From NCBI RefSeq assembly GCF_013113715.1, contig NZ_CP053344.1, positions 372,001 through 436,000 on the forward strand: 64,000 nt of DNA. Direction: 5' to 3'. This document shows positions 27,816-34,835 of the stretch, piece by piece (within the stretch, counting starts at the first letter, position 1; each line of letters starts with the position of its first letter). The DNA is from Herbiconiux sp. SALV-R1 (GTDB taxonomy: Bacteria; Actinomycetota; Actinomycetes; Actinomycetales; Microbacteriaceae). A program made the translations under genes and the position numbers. Below the pieces are notes generated by a model, which did not search any database, was not told the DNA's origin, and worked only from the letters and a program-made list of their open reading frames with translations.

Positions 27816-27839
27816 AATATTACATTCAAATGTTATTTT
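27816..27839 (-). promoter_or_regulatory. AbiE promoter/operator inverted repeat
   Basis: AATATTACATT-CA-AATGTTATTTT: 11-bp arms with two mismatches, in the most AT-rich spot of the region, 27 bp upstream of the abiEi start. It fits AbiEi binding to an inverted repeat over the promoter. Confidence 0.6.
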
Positions 27840-27903
27840 GTAAGTGGAGAAAAGGCGAACGATTCGCCACGGCGGTAGAGATATCGAGTCCCGCGGCACT
27901 CGC

Positions 27904-29022
27904 TTACGCCAGGTTGCTCGCCCAGGCTTTGCCGACGCTCGCCTCGCGTGCTGCGTCCTGCATCTTGGCGGCCACCATCTCGAGGTCGTCGTCGAACAGA
28001 TCGCCGTAGGTGTCGAGGGTCATGGCGGCCGAGGCGTGGCCGAGCATCCGTTGCACCGCTTTTACGTTCGCGCCGCTGCTGATCGCGAGCGACGCGGCCG
28101 TGTGACGAAGGTCGTGCGGAGTGAGGCTGGGGAAGTCGGGGTTGGCCTGCTGCGCGCGGCGGACGGCGTTCACGAACCATCCGTCGACGGAGTCTGGTGA
28201 CTTCATGTGGAAGGTGCCGCCACCGAACACGAGTTGCGTGGGCCCCTTGTCGGCGCACTGTTCGGCGAGTCCGGCGCTGAGCAGTTCCGGGTAGGGCACG
28301 GACCGGCGCTCGTGCCCATTGGTCGTGCCGAGGTGGATAACGGCACCAACCTTCACGGCGTTCTCCTCGACGTTCAGCCGGCGTCGGAGGAAGTTGATGT
28401 GCCGCACGCGCAGCGCGGTAGCCTCTCCCCATCGGATGCCGGTGTAGGCGAGGCAGAGCGCGAGCGTCGGATGCGCAGACGGGCCGGCGAGAGTGTGTAC
28501 CTGGTCGTGACTGAGGTAGACACGATTCAGCTTTCCGGTCTTGCGGGGCAGCTTCACTCCGCGCGCTGGGTTGCGAGGGAGTCGACGGTCGGTCACGGCC
28601 ATGTCGAGGATGCCGGCGAGGACGCCGTGCGCCCGGATCACCACGGAGGGCGATCGACGACCTGCCAGCTCGCTCACCCAGACCTGCACCTCTGAGGGAA
28701 CGATGGTGGAGATTTCGCGGTGCCCCCATCGCTCTGCCACGTGCACGCCCCAGGCGACCTCAAGCGGCTTTGACGATGAGGGCTTGAGCACCAACTTCGA
28801 GCGCAGCCATAGCGGAGCGAGGTCCCCGACCGAGACGCGAGCCAGAGCGGGATCGATGTAGTCACCGGCGGCCTTCGACACCGTCACCGAAGCCAGGAAC
28901 AGCTCGGCCTCGCGCTTGGTCTTGAAACCCCGCTTGTCCGTCTGGGTGTGAACTGGCTTCCGATACCGCACGCGGTATCGCTTGCCTTGCGAGGTGCTGT
29001 ACGGGGTCACGCTGCCTGCCAT
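27904..29022 (-). CDS. Tyrosine-family integrase
   Basis: A 372-aa site-specific recombinase. An N-terminal AP2-like arm-binding domain (YSTSQGKRYRVRYRKP, KRGFKTKREAELFLASV), a core-binding SAM-like domain and a C-terminal catalytic domain with Arg in GIRWGEATAL, the HxxR block LTPHDLRHTAASLAI, GH in RMLGHASAAMT and the nucleophile Tyr in LDTYGDLF. The start at MAGSVTPY has GAGGTGG upstream. It is expected to integrate the element into tRNA-Arg through the core repeats and the TGCCCACA arm sites. No excisionase is evident. Confidence 0.94.
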   Translation of the reverse strand: MAGSVTPYSTSQGKRYRVRYRKPVHTQTDKRGFKTKREAELFLASVTVSKAAGDYIDPALARVSVGDLAPLWLRSKLVLKPSSSKPLEVAWGVHVAERWGHREISTIVPSEVQVWVSELAGRRSPSVVIRAHGVLAGILDMAVTDRRLPRNPARGVKLPRKTGKLNRVYLSHDQVHTLAGPSAHPTLALCLAYTGIRWGEATALRVRHINFLRRRLNVEENAVKVGAVIHLGTTNGHERRSVPYPELLSAGLAEQCADKGPTQLVFGGGTFHMKSPDSVDGWFVNAVRRAQQANPDFPSLTPHDLRHTAASLAISSGANVKAVQRMLGHASAAMTLDTYGDLFDDDLEMVAAKMQDAAREASVGKAWASNLA

Positions 29023-29237
29023 CTCTAGCCACCTCAACCTTCTCCGCTACCAACGTCGCCAAGCGCTATCGTCTCCGTGGTTCGACGCCCTATCCCTCTG
29101 GTCAATTCTGTATTGGACGAGAGACATCTGTCTGGTGCCTGTAGGGGTCATGTTTCTGGCCCCCTGTAGGGCATGGAAGCAGCTTGCGTTCGCGACTCCG
29201 GATCGGACTTTCGCGTTTGGCTCCATGCTCGTGGGTA

Positions 29238-29276
29238 TTCCATTGCCTATTCCTCGGGCGGGAATAGGTAATGGAA
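29238..29276. repeat. 16-bp hairpin in the intergenic region
   Basis: TTCCATTGCCTATTCC pairs with GGAATAGGTAATGGAA, with a single G-T pair and a 7-nt loop TCGGGCG. It lies 13 bp before the larger nested palindrome and is AT-richer than its surroundings. Confidence 0.8.
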
Positions 29277-29289
29277 CGGTGTGTCCCTC

Positions 29290-29405
29290 TTCTCGCCTGC
29301 GTCAACGCCACCCCCGCGCAGAGCGCGCTTCCCAACCTCCCCCAAACTTCGTCGCAATTTGACGGAGGTTGGGAAGTGAAGGGGTGGCGGTGGCGCAGGC
29401 GAGAA
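29290..29405. repeat. 116-nt nested three-segment inverted repeat
   Basis: Three stems pair in strict nested order: TTCTCGCCTGCG (29290-29301) with 29394-29405; GCCACCCC (29307-29314) with 29381-29388; CTTCCCAACCTCC (29328-29340) with 29364-29376. All 33 pairs are perfect, with small asymmetric bulges and a 23-nt apical loop. It lies upstream of the defence promoter, so it is not its 5' leader. Role unknown. Confidence 0.85.
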
Positions 29406-29452
29406 CAGGGGCAAACACAGTGGAGCAATGAACAAAATAGAGAATCCTGACG

Positions 29453-29473
29453 ATAGTGTCGGAGCACTATAGT
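29453..29473 (+). promoter_or_regulatory. Defence-operon promoter overlapped by an operator-like repeat
   Basis: A TATAGT -10 (29468-29473) overlaps the inverted repeat ATAGTG-N6-CACTAT (29453-29470). Transcription would start near 29480, about 40 nt before the first start codon. The overlap suggests repression; no repressor gene is in the operon. Confidence 0.5.
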
Positions 29474-29519
29474 TTCGCTCGGGGGAGCCAATCTGGTTGG
29501 CGATGTTTAGGGGGTTGTC

Positions 29520-29648
29520 GTGGCAGATGAAGAGTGGGAATCCGTCTCGCTGTTTGACGAACCTAGAACCGAGCACTACGCGACGGACAAGTACGGCCTT
29601 CCTGTAGGTAGGGCGACCATCGACGCTGGACCGAGCGCGAATGGCTAG
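29520..29648 (+). CDS. 42-aa acidic leader protein of the defence operon
   Basis: A GTG-initiated frame with AGGGGG six bases upstream, encoding an acidic peptide (MADEEWESVSLFDEPR, later HYATDKYGLPVGRA). It overlaps the ATG of the first CD-NTase by 8 bp, so translation of the two is coupled. No TM segment or known domain. It may be a subunit or inhibitor of the neighbouring nucleotidyltransferase, or only a coupling leader. Its good ribosome site and overlap argue that it is translated. Confidence 0.6.
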   Translation: MADEEWESVSLFDEPRTEHYATDKYGLPVGRATIDAGPSANG

Positions 29649-30474
29649 TTCAACCGCGACCGCCTGGCTCGCTGACCTGACGTCGTTGTTCACGCCCACG
29701 TTGTCTCAGTTTGACGGAGCCAAGGCACACAGGGCGTCCATCGAGGCGCGTCTCGACTACGTGCTCGGGGTATACCGGATGTTCGAGATCGGTTCGCTCC
29801 GGCACGGCACTGGGGTCTGGCGCTATAGCGACGCTGACTACCTAGTTTTGCTCAAAGGGATCCAGCCGGCTTCGCCGCTAACCATGCTCACCAAGGTGAA
29901 GGACGCGTTGCAGGCGCGCTTCAAATCGACGACCATCACCATCCGACAACCTGCGGTGGTCTGCCACTTCTCTGACGGGGTCGTCGAAATCGTTCCTGGA
30001 TACGTTGCCTCGGGCGGCGGTTACATGATCGCCGACCCGACGGGCGGCTGGATGAAGAGCTTTCCGGAAGATCACAACAGGTACGTCAACGAGATCAACG
30101 CGAAGCACAGCGGCGGTGGGGCGAAGAAACTTGCGCGACACCTCAAGATCTGGAAGTACCAGCGGAACGTACCTGTGTCGTCCTGCTATCTCGAGATGCG
30201 GGCGGCGAAGTTCCTGAGCGAAGAGGCGGCTTACGTTCCGATCATCGATCTGCACTATGCGCTCAAGCATCTCCAGAACATTGAACTCGCGTCAATGAAC
30301 GACCCCACCGGACTCGGTTCTCGCTTTGGGTCGTGCTCGTCGGAGTCTACGAAGTCGGACGCTCTGTCCAAGCTTGATACGGCCGTCCAGCGTTCAGAGC
30401 GCGCGCTCGACCGCCACCTCGCGAACGACCACGACAAAGCGATCGAGCAGTTGAAGCTGCTCTTCAACCGGTGA
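29641..30474 (+). CDS. CD-NTase-like nucleotidyltransferase A
   Basis: A 277-aa OAS/cGAS-like nucleotidyltransferase. G51-S52 of FEIGSLRHGTG and the DxD pair D64/D66 of RYSDADYLV form the nucleotide and metal site. The third acidic residue appears to be E116 in VVEIVPGY, where family members normally have Asp. The C-terminal helical part with KLARHLKIWKYQ and SCYLEMRAAKFL matches the SMODS-type architecture. It should make a cyclic oligonucleotide on phage infection that activates an effector. The S-4TM gene follows 7 bp later. Confidence 0.85.
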   Translation: MASSTATAWLADLTSLFTPTLSQFDGAKAHRASIEARLDYVLGVYRMFEIGSLRHGTGVWRYSDADYLVLLKGIQPASPLTMLTKVKDALQARFKSTTITIRQPAVVCHFSDGVVEIVPGYVASGGGYMIADPTGGWMKSFPEDHNRYVNEINAKHSGGGAKKLARHLKIWKYQRNVPVSSCYLEMRAAKFLSEEAAYVPIIDLHYALKHLQNIELASMNDPTGLGSRFGSCSSESTKSDALSKLDTAVQRSERALDRHLANDHDKAIEQLKLLFNR

Positions 30475-30481
30475 AATGTGA

Positions 30482-31390
30482 ATGACAGGCCAGGACTACA
30501 CGCCGCCAACGAGCGCCTCGATCGCCACCCGGCAGAACGATGACGAAGCGCTGCGCCTCTTGCTCGCGCAACGCCGCCTCTACACGCGCGCGAAACGATG
30601 GCAAGGCGCGCGGTGGCTCGGCTTAGTCATCCTCGGAGTTGCTGCACCGTTCATCTCGATTCTCATCCCGGCCTCTGCGGTCGCAGCCGGCGCGATCACC
30701 GGCATCTGGCTGTTTGTGGGACGCACGTTCCTCACTGCCGCCGAAGTTCGGACGATGACGAAAGCGGCGGCCATCCAAGAAGAGCTGGATCTCTACATCT
30801 TCCAGATGCCGGAAACGATCGAGCGCGCTTCGCGGCCGACCATCGAAGACATCGAGCTACTTGTGCGCGACAAGGAGGAGCTACGCGCGGCTGCACGACG
30901 GGAGCGACTTGTCGATTGGTACGACGTCGATCCGAGCCACCCTGGCGCGGAGACCATCGCAATTGCGCAGCGTGCCAATGCTTCGTACACCGATCGACTC
31001 ATCCGCACCGCTGTTACCGTCTGGGCGATCGTCACCGTGGTGTGGCTCGCCATGTTGCTCACCTGGAGCGCGCTCAGTGGTCTTGCCTTCGGTTTGATCC
31101 TCCTCGGCGTCCTCCTCCCTGTTCTGCCGGCCGCACTAGATGTCGCCGACTATCTGCGCAGCACTTGGCGCGCAGCCCAAGACCGCGCTGATCTTGCTCG
31201 CACTATCGAATCGCGACTTCAGGACAATAAGCCGATCATTGGGCAGGAACTCATCTCATGGCAGACCCAGCTCTACGACCTGAGGCGCACGACTCCACAG
31301 CTTCCCGACTGGCTATACAAGATCACGCGCAAGCGCAACGAGGCCGCGATGCACGCCGCTTCCAAACGACTCCGGAGGAGAGAGCGATGA
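30482..31390 (+). CDS. S-4TM family membrane effector
   Basis: A 302-aa protein with two pairs of TM helices (about 45-63, 66-86 and 176-196, 198-219) separated by a cytoplasmic domain of about 90 residues, then a C-terminal helical tail. The LVDWYDVDPS...AIAQRANASYTDRLIR stretch matches the conserved segment of the SMODS-associated 4-TM (S-4TM) effectors. Known logic: the CD-NTase product triggers membrane disruption and cell death. Its TGA overlaps the ATG of the second CD-NTase. Assigned by architecture and motif, not by search. Confidence 0.8.
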   Translation: MTGQDYTPPTSASIATRQNDDEALRLLLAQRRLYTRAKRWQGARWLGLVILGVAAPFISILIPASAVAAGAITGIWLFVGRTFLTAAEVRTMTKAAAIQEELDLYIFQMPETIERASRPTIEDIELLVRDKEELRAAARRERLVDWYDVDPSHPGAETIAIAQRANASYTDRLIRTAVTVWAIVTVVWLAMLLTWSALSGLAFGLILLGVLLPVLPAALDVADYLRSTWRAAQDRADLARTIESRLQDNKPIIGQELISWQTQLYDLRRTTPQLPDWLYKITRKRNEAAMHAASKRLRRRER

Positions 31391-32259
31391 CGGTTACCAC
31401 TGCACAGGCGTTCGCTAAGTTCCTCGAAGGCATCACCGCGACTGACTATCAAGAGACGAGTTTTGTACCTGCGCGCAAGAACTCCGTCGATAGGGACATG
31501 ACAGCGGCATTCCCATCGACATCTGACATTCCCTACTCCAAAGGCATCCTGATGGGTTCGGCATCGAAGAACACGATCATTCGACCGCTCGACGACATCG
31601 ACGTACTAGCGGTGTTCTCGAACGAGAAGCGTGCCTGGCAGGACAAGTACTGGAACGACTCGCAAGCGTTCATCTACCGAATCCGCCAGGCATACGCAGG
31701 CACGAAGATTCAGCAAGTCGGCACACGCGGCCAAGCGATCCGTGTGTTCTACAAGACAGGCGGACACGTTGATGTCGCGCCGGTCTTCTTCCGGGGCAAC
31801 GATGTCTACCATCTGCCTGACGGGTCGGGTGGATGGATCCTGACTGCTCCGACCATCGCGAACACATGGTACGGCGACAAAAACAAGGCATTGAACTACC
31901 ACCTGAGCGCGGTGGTGAGACTGGCGAAGGCCTGGAACCGTGCGCACTCGAAGCGGTTTCGTTCGTTCCACCTCGAGACTGTCGCTGCCTCTACGTTCAG
32001 CTCTCTGGGGGGTAACTACAGAGAAGCGCTCCAGAAGTTCTTCGAGTGGGCACCGAACAGGTTGTACGTGAACGATCCGGGCGGATACAGCGGAGACCTG
32101 AGTTCGTACCTCACGTCGACCGGCCGGCACAACCTGGTCGAAGGCCTCAATGCGGCCGCGGACCGAGCGCGGAAAGCCAACGAGGCGGAGGCTCGCGGCG
32201 ACCACGCCGAGGCGAAGCGGCTATGGCGAATCGTCCTCGGAACGAGTTTCCCGAGCTAG
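31387..32259 (+). CDS. CD-NTase-like nucleotidyltransferase B
   Basis: A 290-aa second nucleotidyltransferase, clearly different in sequence from A. It has G57-S58 in ILMGSASKNTIIRP, D70/D72 in LDDIDVLAVF and the third Asp D129 in GHVDVAPVFF, i.e. the full canonical triad. The C-terminal half has KALNYHLSAVVRLAKAWNR and RSFHLETVAAS, as in SMODS enzymes. The ATG lies in an ATGA overlap with the S-4TM gene. Having two CD-NTases in one operon is unusual. They could make different signals, or form a heteromer. Confidence 0.87.
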   Translation: MTVTTAQAFAKFLEGITATDYQETSFVPARKNSVDRDMTAAFPSTSDIPYSKGILMGSASKNTIIRPLDDIDVLAVFSNEKRAWQDKYWNDSQAFIYRIRQAYAGTKIQQVGTRGQAIRVFYKTGGHVDVAPVFFRGNDVYHLPDGSGGWILTAPTIANTWYGDKNKALNYHLSAVVRLAKAWNRAHSKRFRSFHLETVAASTFSSLGGNYREALQKFFEWAPNRLYVNDPGGYSGDLSSYLTSTGRHNLVEGLNAAADRARKANEAEARGDHAEAKRLWRIVLGTSFPS

Positions 32260-32295
32260 TCAATGGTTCACAGTCCGGCCCCGAGGAGTCCTTCG

Positions 32296-33297
32296 ATGAG
32301 CGCACCATACGTCTCGATCAAGCGACTGGTTGATAACTCGCTCGCCGCGATGCTCGCGGCCGTCGAGGTGTATAACAAGCCGCAGATGACCTATCGCGAC
32401 GAAGTCACTGTCATGCTCATTGTCAACGCGTGGGAATTGGCTCTGAAGGCCACCCTGCGGCAGAAGAATCGATCGATCTTCTATCCGAAGAAGCGCGGCG
32501 AACGCTATCGGTCAATCGCGATCGACGACGCGCTTGGTCGTGTCACCGCCAGCAAGCTGTGGCCGGCGGACATCGATGGCCCTGCCGTCATGGCGAACGT
32601 CAAAGCACTAACCCAGTACCGAGATCGGGCGATCCATCTCTACAACGCGCAAGGTCTCGGTGCGGTAATCTACCCGTTCCTGCAGCAGAACATCCTGAAC
32701 TACCGGGACTTGATGGTCGCCAAGTTCAAGAAGGACCTTGCCGCTTCAATGACGTGGCAGCTGCTGCCGCTCGGTGCGACGGCGCCAGCTGATGCTGTGC
32801 AGTTCATGAAGGTCGACAAGAACGCCACGATGGTTGCCGAAGTCGAGGACTTTATTACCGAGCTTCGTCACCTAATGGACGACGCCCATGCGGCAGGCGG
32901 CGACATGAGACGTGTGGCCACGGTCTACGACATCCACATGCAGTCGCAGAAGAAGATGAGCAGCGCGGATCTCGTGGTTGCAGTCTCGCCTACCGCTGAC
33001 GGCCAGATTGCGATCCGCAAGACCGACCCCAACCAGACGCATCCGTTCAGTGCGACCAAGTTGCTCGAGAAGGTCAACGAGAAGCGCACCGGGCGCAAGC
33101 TGACGAGTCGTGATCACCAGGCGCTGTGCTGGCAGGATCAGCTCCGCGAGAATCCGAAGTACGCCTGGAAGCACACCATCGGTGCTTCGCATTCGTGGTC
33201 CGGGGAGACTGTCTCGTACATGGCCTCGCTGACCGACGAGCAGTACGACGGTGCCCGAAAGGGCTACAGCGCGAGCCTTCGCGGAACCACGAAGTGA
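32296..33297 (+). CDS. DUF3644 protein with HEPN-type RNase motif
   Basis: A 333-aa protein. The N-terminal domain has EVTVMLIVNAWELALKATLRQKN, the DUF3644 hallmark, and R109-x4-H114 in QYRDRAIHLYN, which matches the HEPN RNase R-x4-6-H motif. The C-terminal half is unlike known domains (TAD-like SADLVVAVSPTADGQIAIRKTDPNQ split, then a LTSRDHQALCWQDQ region). The start at MSAPYVS was chosen for its GAGGAG site. It is separated by 36 bp from CD-NTase B and overlaps the GIY-YIG gene by GTGA. A toxic RNase effector is inferred. Confidence 0.8.
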   Translation: MSAPYVSIKRLVDNSLAAMLAAVEVYNKPQMTYRDEVTVMLIVNAWELALKATLRQKNRSIFYPKKRGERYRSIAIDDALGRVTASKLWPADIDGPAVMANVKALTQYRDRAIHLYNAQGLGAVIYPFLQQNILNYRDLMVAKFKKDLAASMTWQLLPLGATAPADAVQFMKVDKNATMVAEVEDFITELRHLMDDAHAAGGDMRRVATVYDIHMQSQKKMSSADLVVAVSPTADGQIAIRKTDPNQTHPFSATKLLEKVNEKRTGRKLTSRDHQALCWQDQLRENPKYAWKHTIGASHSWSGETVSYMASLTDEQYDGARKGYSASLRGTTK

Positions 33298-34109
33298 CCG
33301 GTCTGACGCTCGAACCGATCCTGCGCCATTCGGGGATCGACCTCGCCGATGCGCTTGTGATTCGTCACGCCTACGTCGAAGAGCACGAAGACAGCGGCCT
33401 CCGGGGCATTCATGCGGATTCGACCGACGCTGAGATCCTTGCGTACACCAACAACCAGTCTGCGAGCAGCCGGAACTTCCCTGCTACGCCGCCGCGCTTC
33501 TGGGTGGTGTTCGTACGAGAAGGCGGCGATCGGGCACGTCTGTGGTCTGTGATGGAGAACCTGGGCGAGGTGTCCAACGACGGTGTGCGCCGCGTATTTG
33601 AGCTCGTCGAGTCCGCGAGGATGTCCGATTTGCGGCGACGTTTGGTAATCGGCTGGCGGCTCCCGCGTCGCTGGTGGATGTACGGCGCTGCAGCGGCGAG
33701 TTATCCGGTGATAGAGATCGCCGATGCCGAGCCAGTTCCCTTCCCGGGTTTCGATCGTCTCGTTCTCGACTACTCGCGTCTTCAAGCAGTGATGCGCGAA
33801 CACCGTTACGCATCGTGGCGGACCGCGCTTTCGTCCGTCGTTGGCATCTACCTCGTCACCGATACCCGCGATGGCCGTCACTACGTCGGCAAAGCGGACG
33901 GCGCCGAGAGCGTGAGGCAGCGATGGAGTGTTTACGCAACGAACGGTCACGGCGGGAACGTCGAACTGCGCGGGCTGGATCCGGCTACCTTCCGCTACTC
34001 GCTCCTGCGAGTCTTCGACCCTTCGACCCCGGCGCGAGAGATTGATGCTGCCGAGAGTCACTTCAAGGTCGCTCTCGACTCAAGACAGCACGGTCTCAAT
34101 CGCAACTGA
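33294..34109 (+). CDS. GIY-YIG nuclease with N-terminal recognition domain
   Basis: A 271-aa protein. Residues 1-170 form a domain shared with other actinobacterial GIY-YIG proteins (ADALVIRHAYVEEHED, RFWVVFVREGGDRARLWSV). The catalytic domain (about 180-271) has GIY 184-186, YVG 197-199, Arg in SVRQRWSVY, Glu254 in AESHFK and the final Asn in HGLNRN, a complete set. It should cut DNA. GTG start in a GTGA overlap with the DUF3644 gene. It may be the DNA-cutting arm of the defence operon. Confidence 0.85.
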   Translation: MTGLTLEPILRHSGIDLADALVIRHAYVEEHEDSGLRGIHADSTDAEILAYTNNQSASSRNFPATPPRFWVVFVREGGDRARLWSVMENLGEVSNDGVRRVFELVESARMSDLRRRLVIGWRLPRRWWMYGAAAASYPVIEIADAEPVPFPGFDRLVLDYSRLQAVMREHRYASWRTALSSVVGIYLVTDTRDGRHYVGKADGAESVRQRWSVYATNGHGGNVELRGLDPATFRYSLLRVFDPSTPAREIDAAESHFKVALDSRQHGLNRN

Positions 34110-34141
34110 AGGTTGAGGACATCAACGACCGAGCCAAGCGC

Positions 34142-34158
34142 GGAGGGCAACGCCCTCC
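34142..34158 (+). terminator. Hairpin after the defence operon
   Basis: GGAGGGC-AAC-GCCCTCC, a perfect 7-bp stem with a 3-nt loop, 32 bp past the last stop codon. There is no T-tract, so its terminator strength is uncertain. Confidence 0.55.
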
Positions 34159-34225
34159 ATTGGGCAAGACCCGAAGAGTGAGCGGGGAAGGTGCACAAGA
34201 AGGTGGGGTTCTCGGACCCGTCCCG

Positions 34226-34244
34226 TGCCCACATCTTGCCCACA
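34226..34244 (+). other. Right integrase arm-type site pair
   Basis: TGCCCACA-TC-TTGCCCACA, same orientation and spacing as the left pair at 26051-26069. Confidence 0.75.
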
Positions 34245-34349
34245 ATTGGTCTCAAAACAGCATGATTCAGGCTCATCGACGTGATCTAAGAACTGCGGAA
34301 TCACGCGGAAGTTGCGAGTTGGTAAGGGCGTCGCGGACCCGCCTAGCGA

Positions 34350-34368
34350 GTTCGAGTCCCCCCAGGGG
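34350..34368 (+). other. attR core repeat
   Basis: GTTCGAGTCCC-C-CCAGGGG, the right copy of the tRNA-Arg 3' core. Sequence to its left no longer pairs as a T-stem, so the crossover boundary lies at the GTTCGAG. Confidence 0.85.
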
Positions 34369-34442
34369 GCGATGAATCGTGCGGTCTGCCGCCACAGCGA
34401 GGTGGCGAACTTAGTTCCGACCAGATGCCCCAGAAGATGGGG

Positions 34443-34718
34443 TCAGGCCCGCAGGTCGGGCCAGTCGTGGGGGAGGAGCTCGTCGAGGGTGACGCCGAGG
34501 ACCTGAGCGAGGGCCATGATGTTGCGGAGGGAGGGGTTGGCGGGGGTGCCGGGCATGGATTCGCCGCGTTCGAACTTTTGGTAGGTGTAGCGGCTGAGGC
34601 CGGCGGCGTAGGCGACTGCTTCCTGGCTCAGGCCTCGGGCGTGGCGGTGGCGTTCGAGTGAGTGGCCGAGTTCTCGGGCGAAGTCGGGCCATGATCCGTT
34701 CGGAGTGCGGCGGGGCAT
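34443..34718 (-). CDS. XRE-family transcription regulator
   Basis: A 91-aa single-domain regulator: RELGHSLERHRHARGLSQEAVAYAAGLSRYTYQKFERGES is split across a canonical XRE helix-turn-helix (about residues 12-70), followed by LRNIMALAQVLGVTLDELLP. The start at MPRRTPNG gives a normal length; a longer frame adds unrelated sequence. It is just outside attR on the chromosome side. Its target is unknown; its position suggests a small regulator in a variable region rather than control of the island. Confidence 0.85.
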   Translation of the reverse strand: MPRRTPNGSWPDFARELGHSLERHRHARGLSQEAVAYAAGLSRYTYQKFERGESMPGTPANPSLRNIMALAQVLGVTLDELLPHDWPDLRA

Positions 34719-34835
34719 TCGATCAGCTTTGCCGCGATGGCATCTAGGAATGGCCTCGTGTATATGGCATGATGGTGCGACCGGTCGGCGCTGCGAGGGC
34801 ATCCCAGCGCGTTTTTGGCGGAGGAAGGTGGGACG

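Larger units (their letters stand above)
29023..29519. other. Integrase to defence-operon intergenic region
   Basis: About 500 bp without a convincing gene. It holds a duplicated CCTGTAGGG (29138-29146, 29163-29171), a 16-bp hairpin, a large nested inverted repeat, and the promoter/operator of the defence operon, each described separately. Transcription of the integrase and the operon diverges from here. Confidence 0.7.
25957..34368. mobile_element. 8.4-kb integrative defence island at tRNA-Arg(CCU)
   Basis: Bounded by 19-bp core repeats with one mismatch, with the left copy inside tRNA-Arg. It contains a tyrosine integrase, TGCCCACA arm-type site pairs inside each end, the AbiE toxin-antitoxin pair and the two-CD-NTase operon. 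It has visibly lower GC and more AT-rich promoters than the flanks. There are no capsid, portal, relaxase or replication genes, so it is a cargo-carrying integrative element probably mobilised by a helper or dependent on other phages. Confidence 0.85.

Noticed and set aside
29138-29171. Direct repeat CCTGTAGGG x2, considered as iterons
   Set aside because: Only two 9-bp copies, no replication gene, and too short to support an origin.
34311-34377. Second tRNA gene at the right att site
   Set aside because: Only the 3' core matches; the sequence to the left does not form T-, anticodon or D-stems, as expected for attR.
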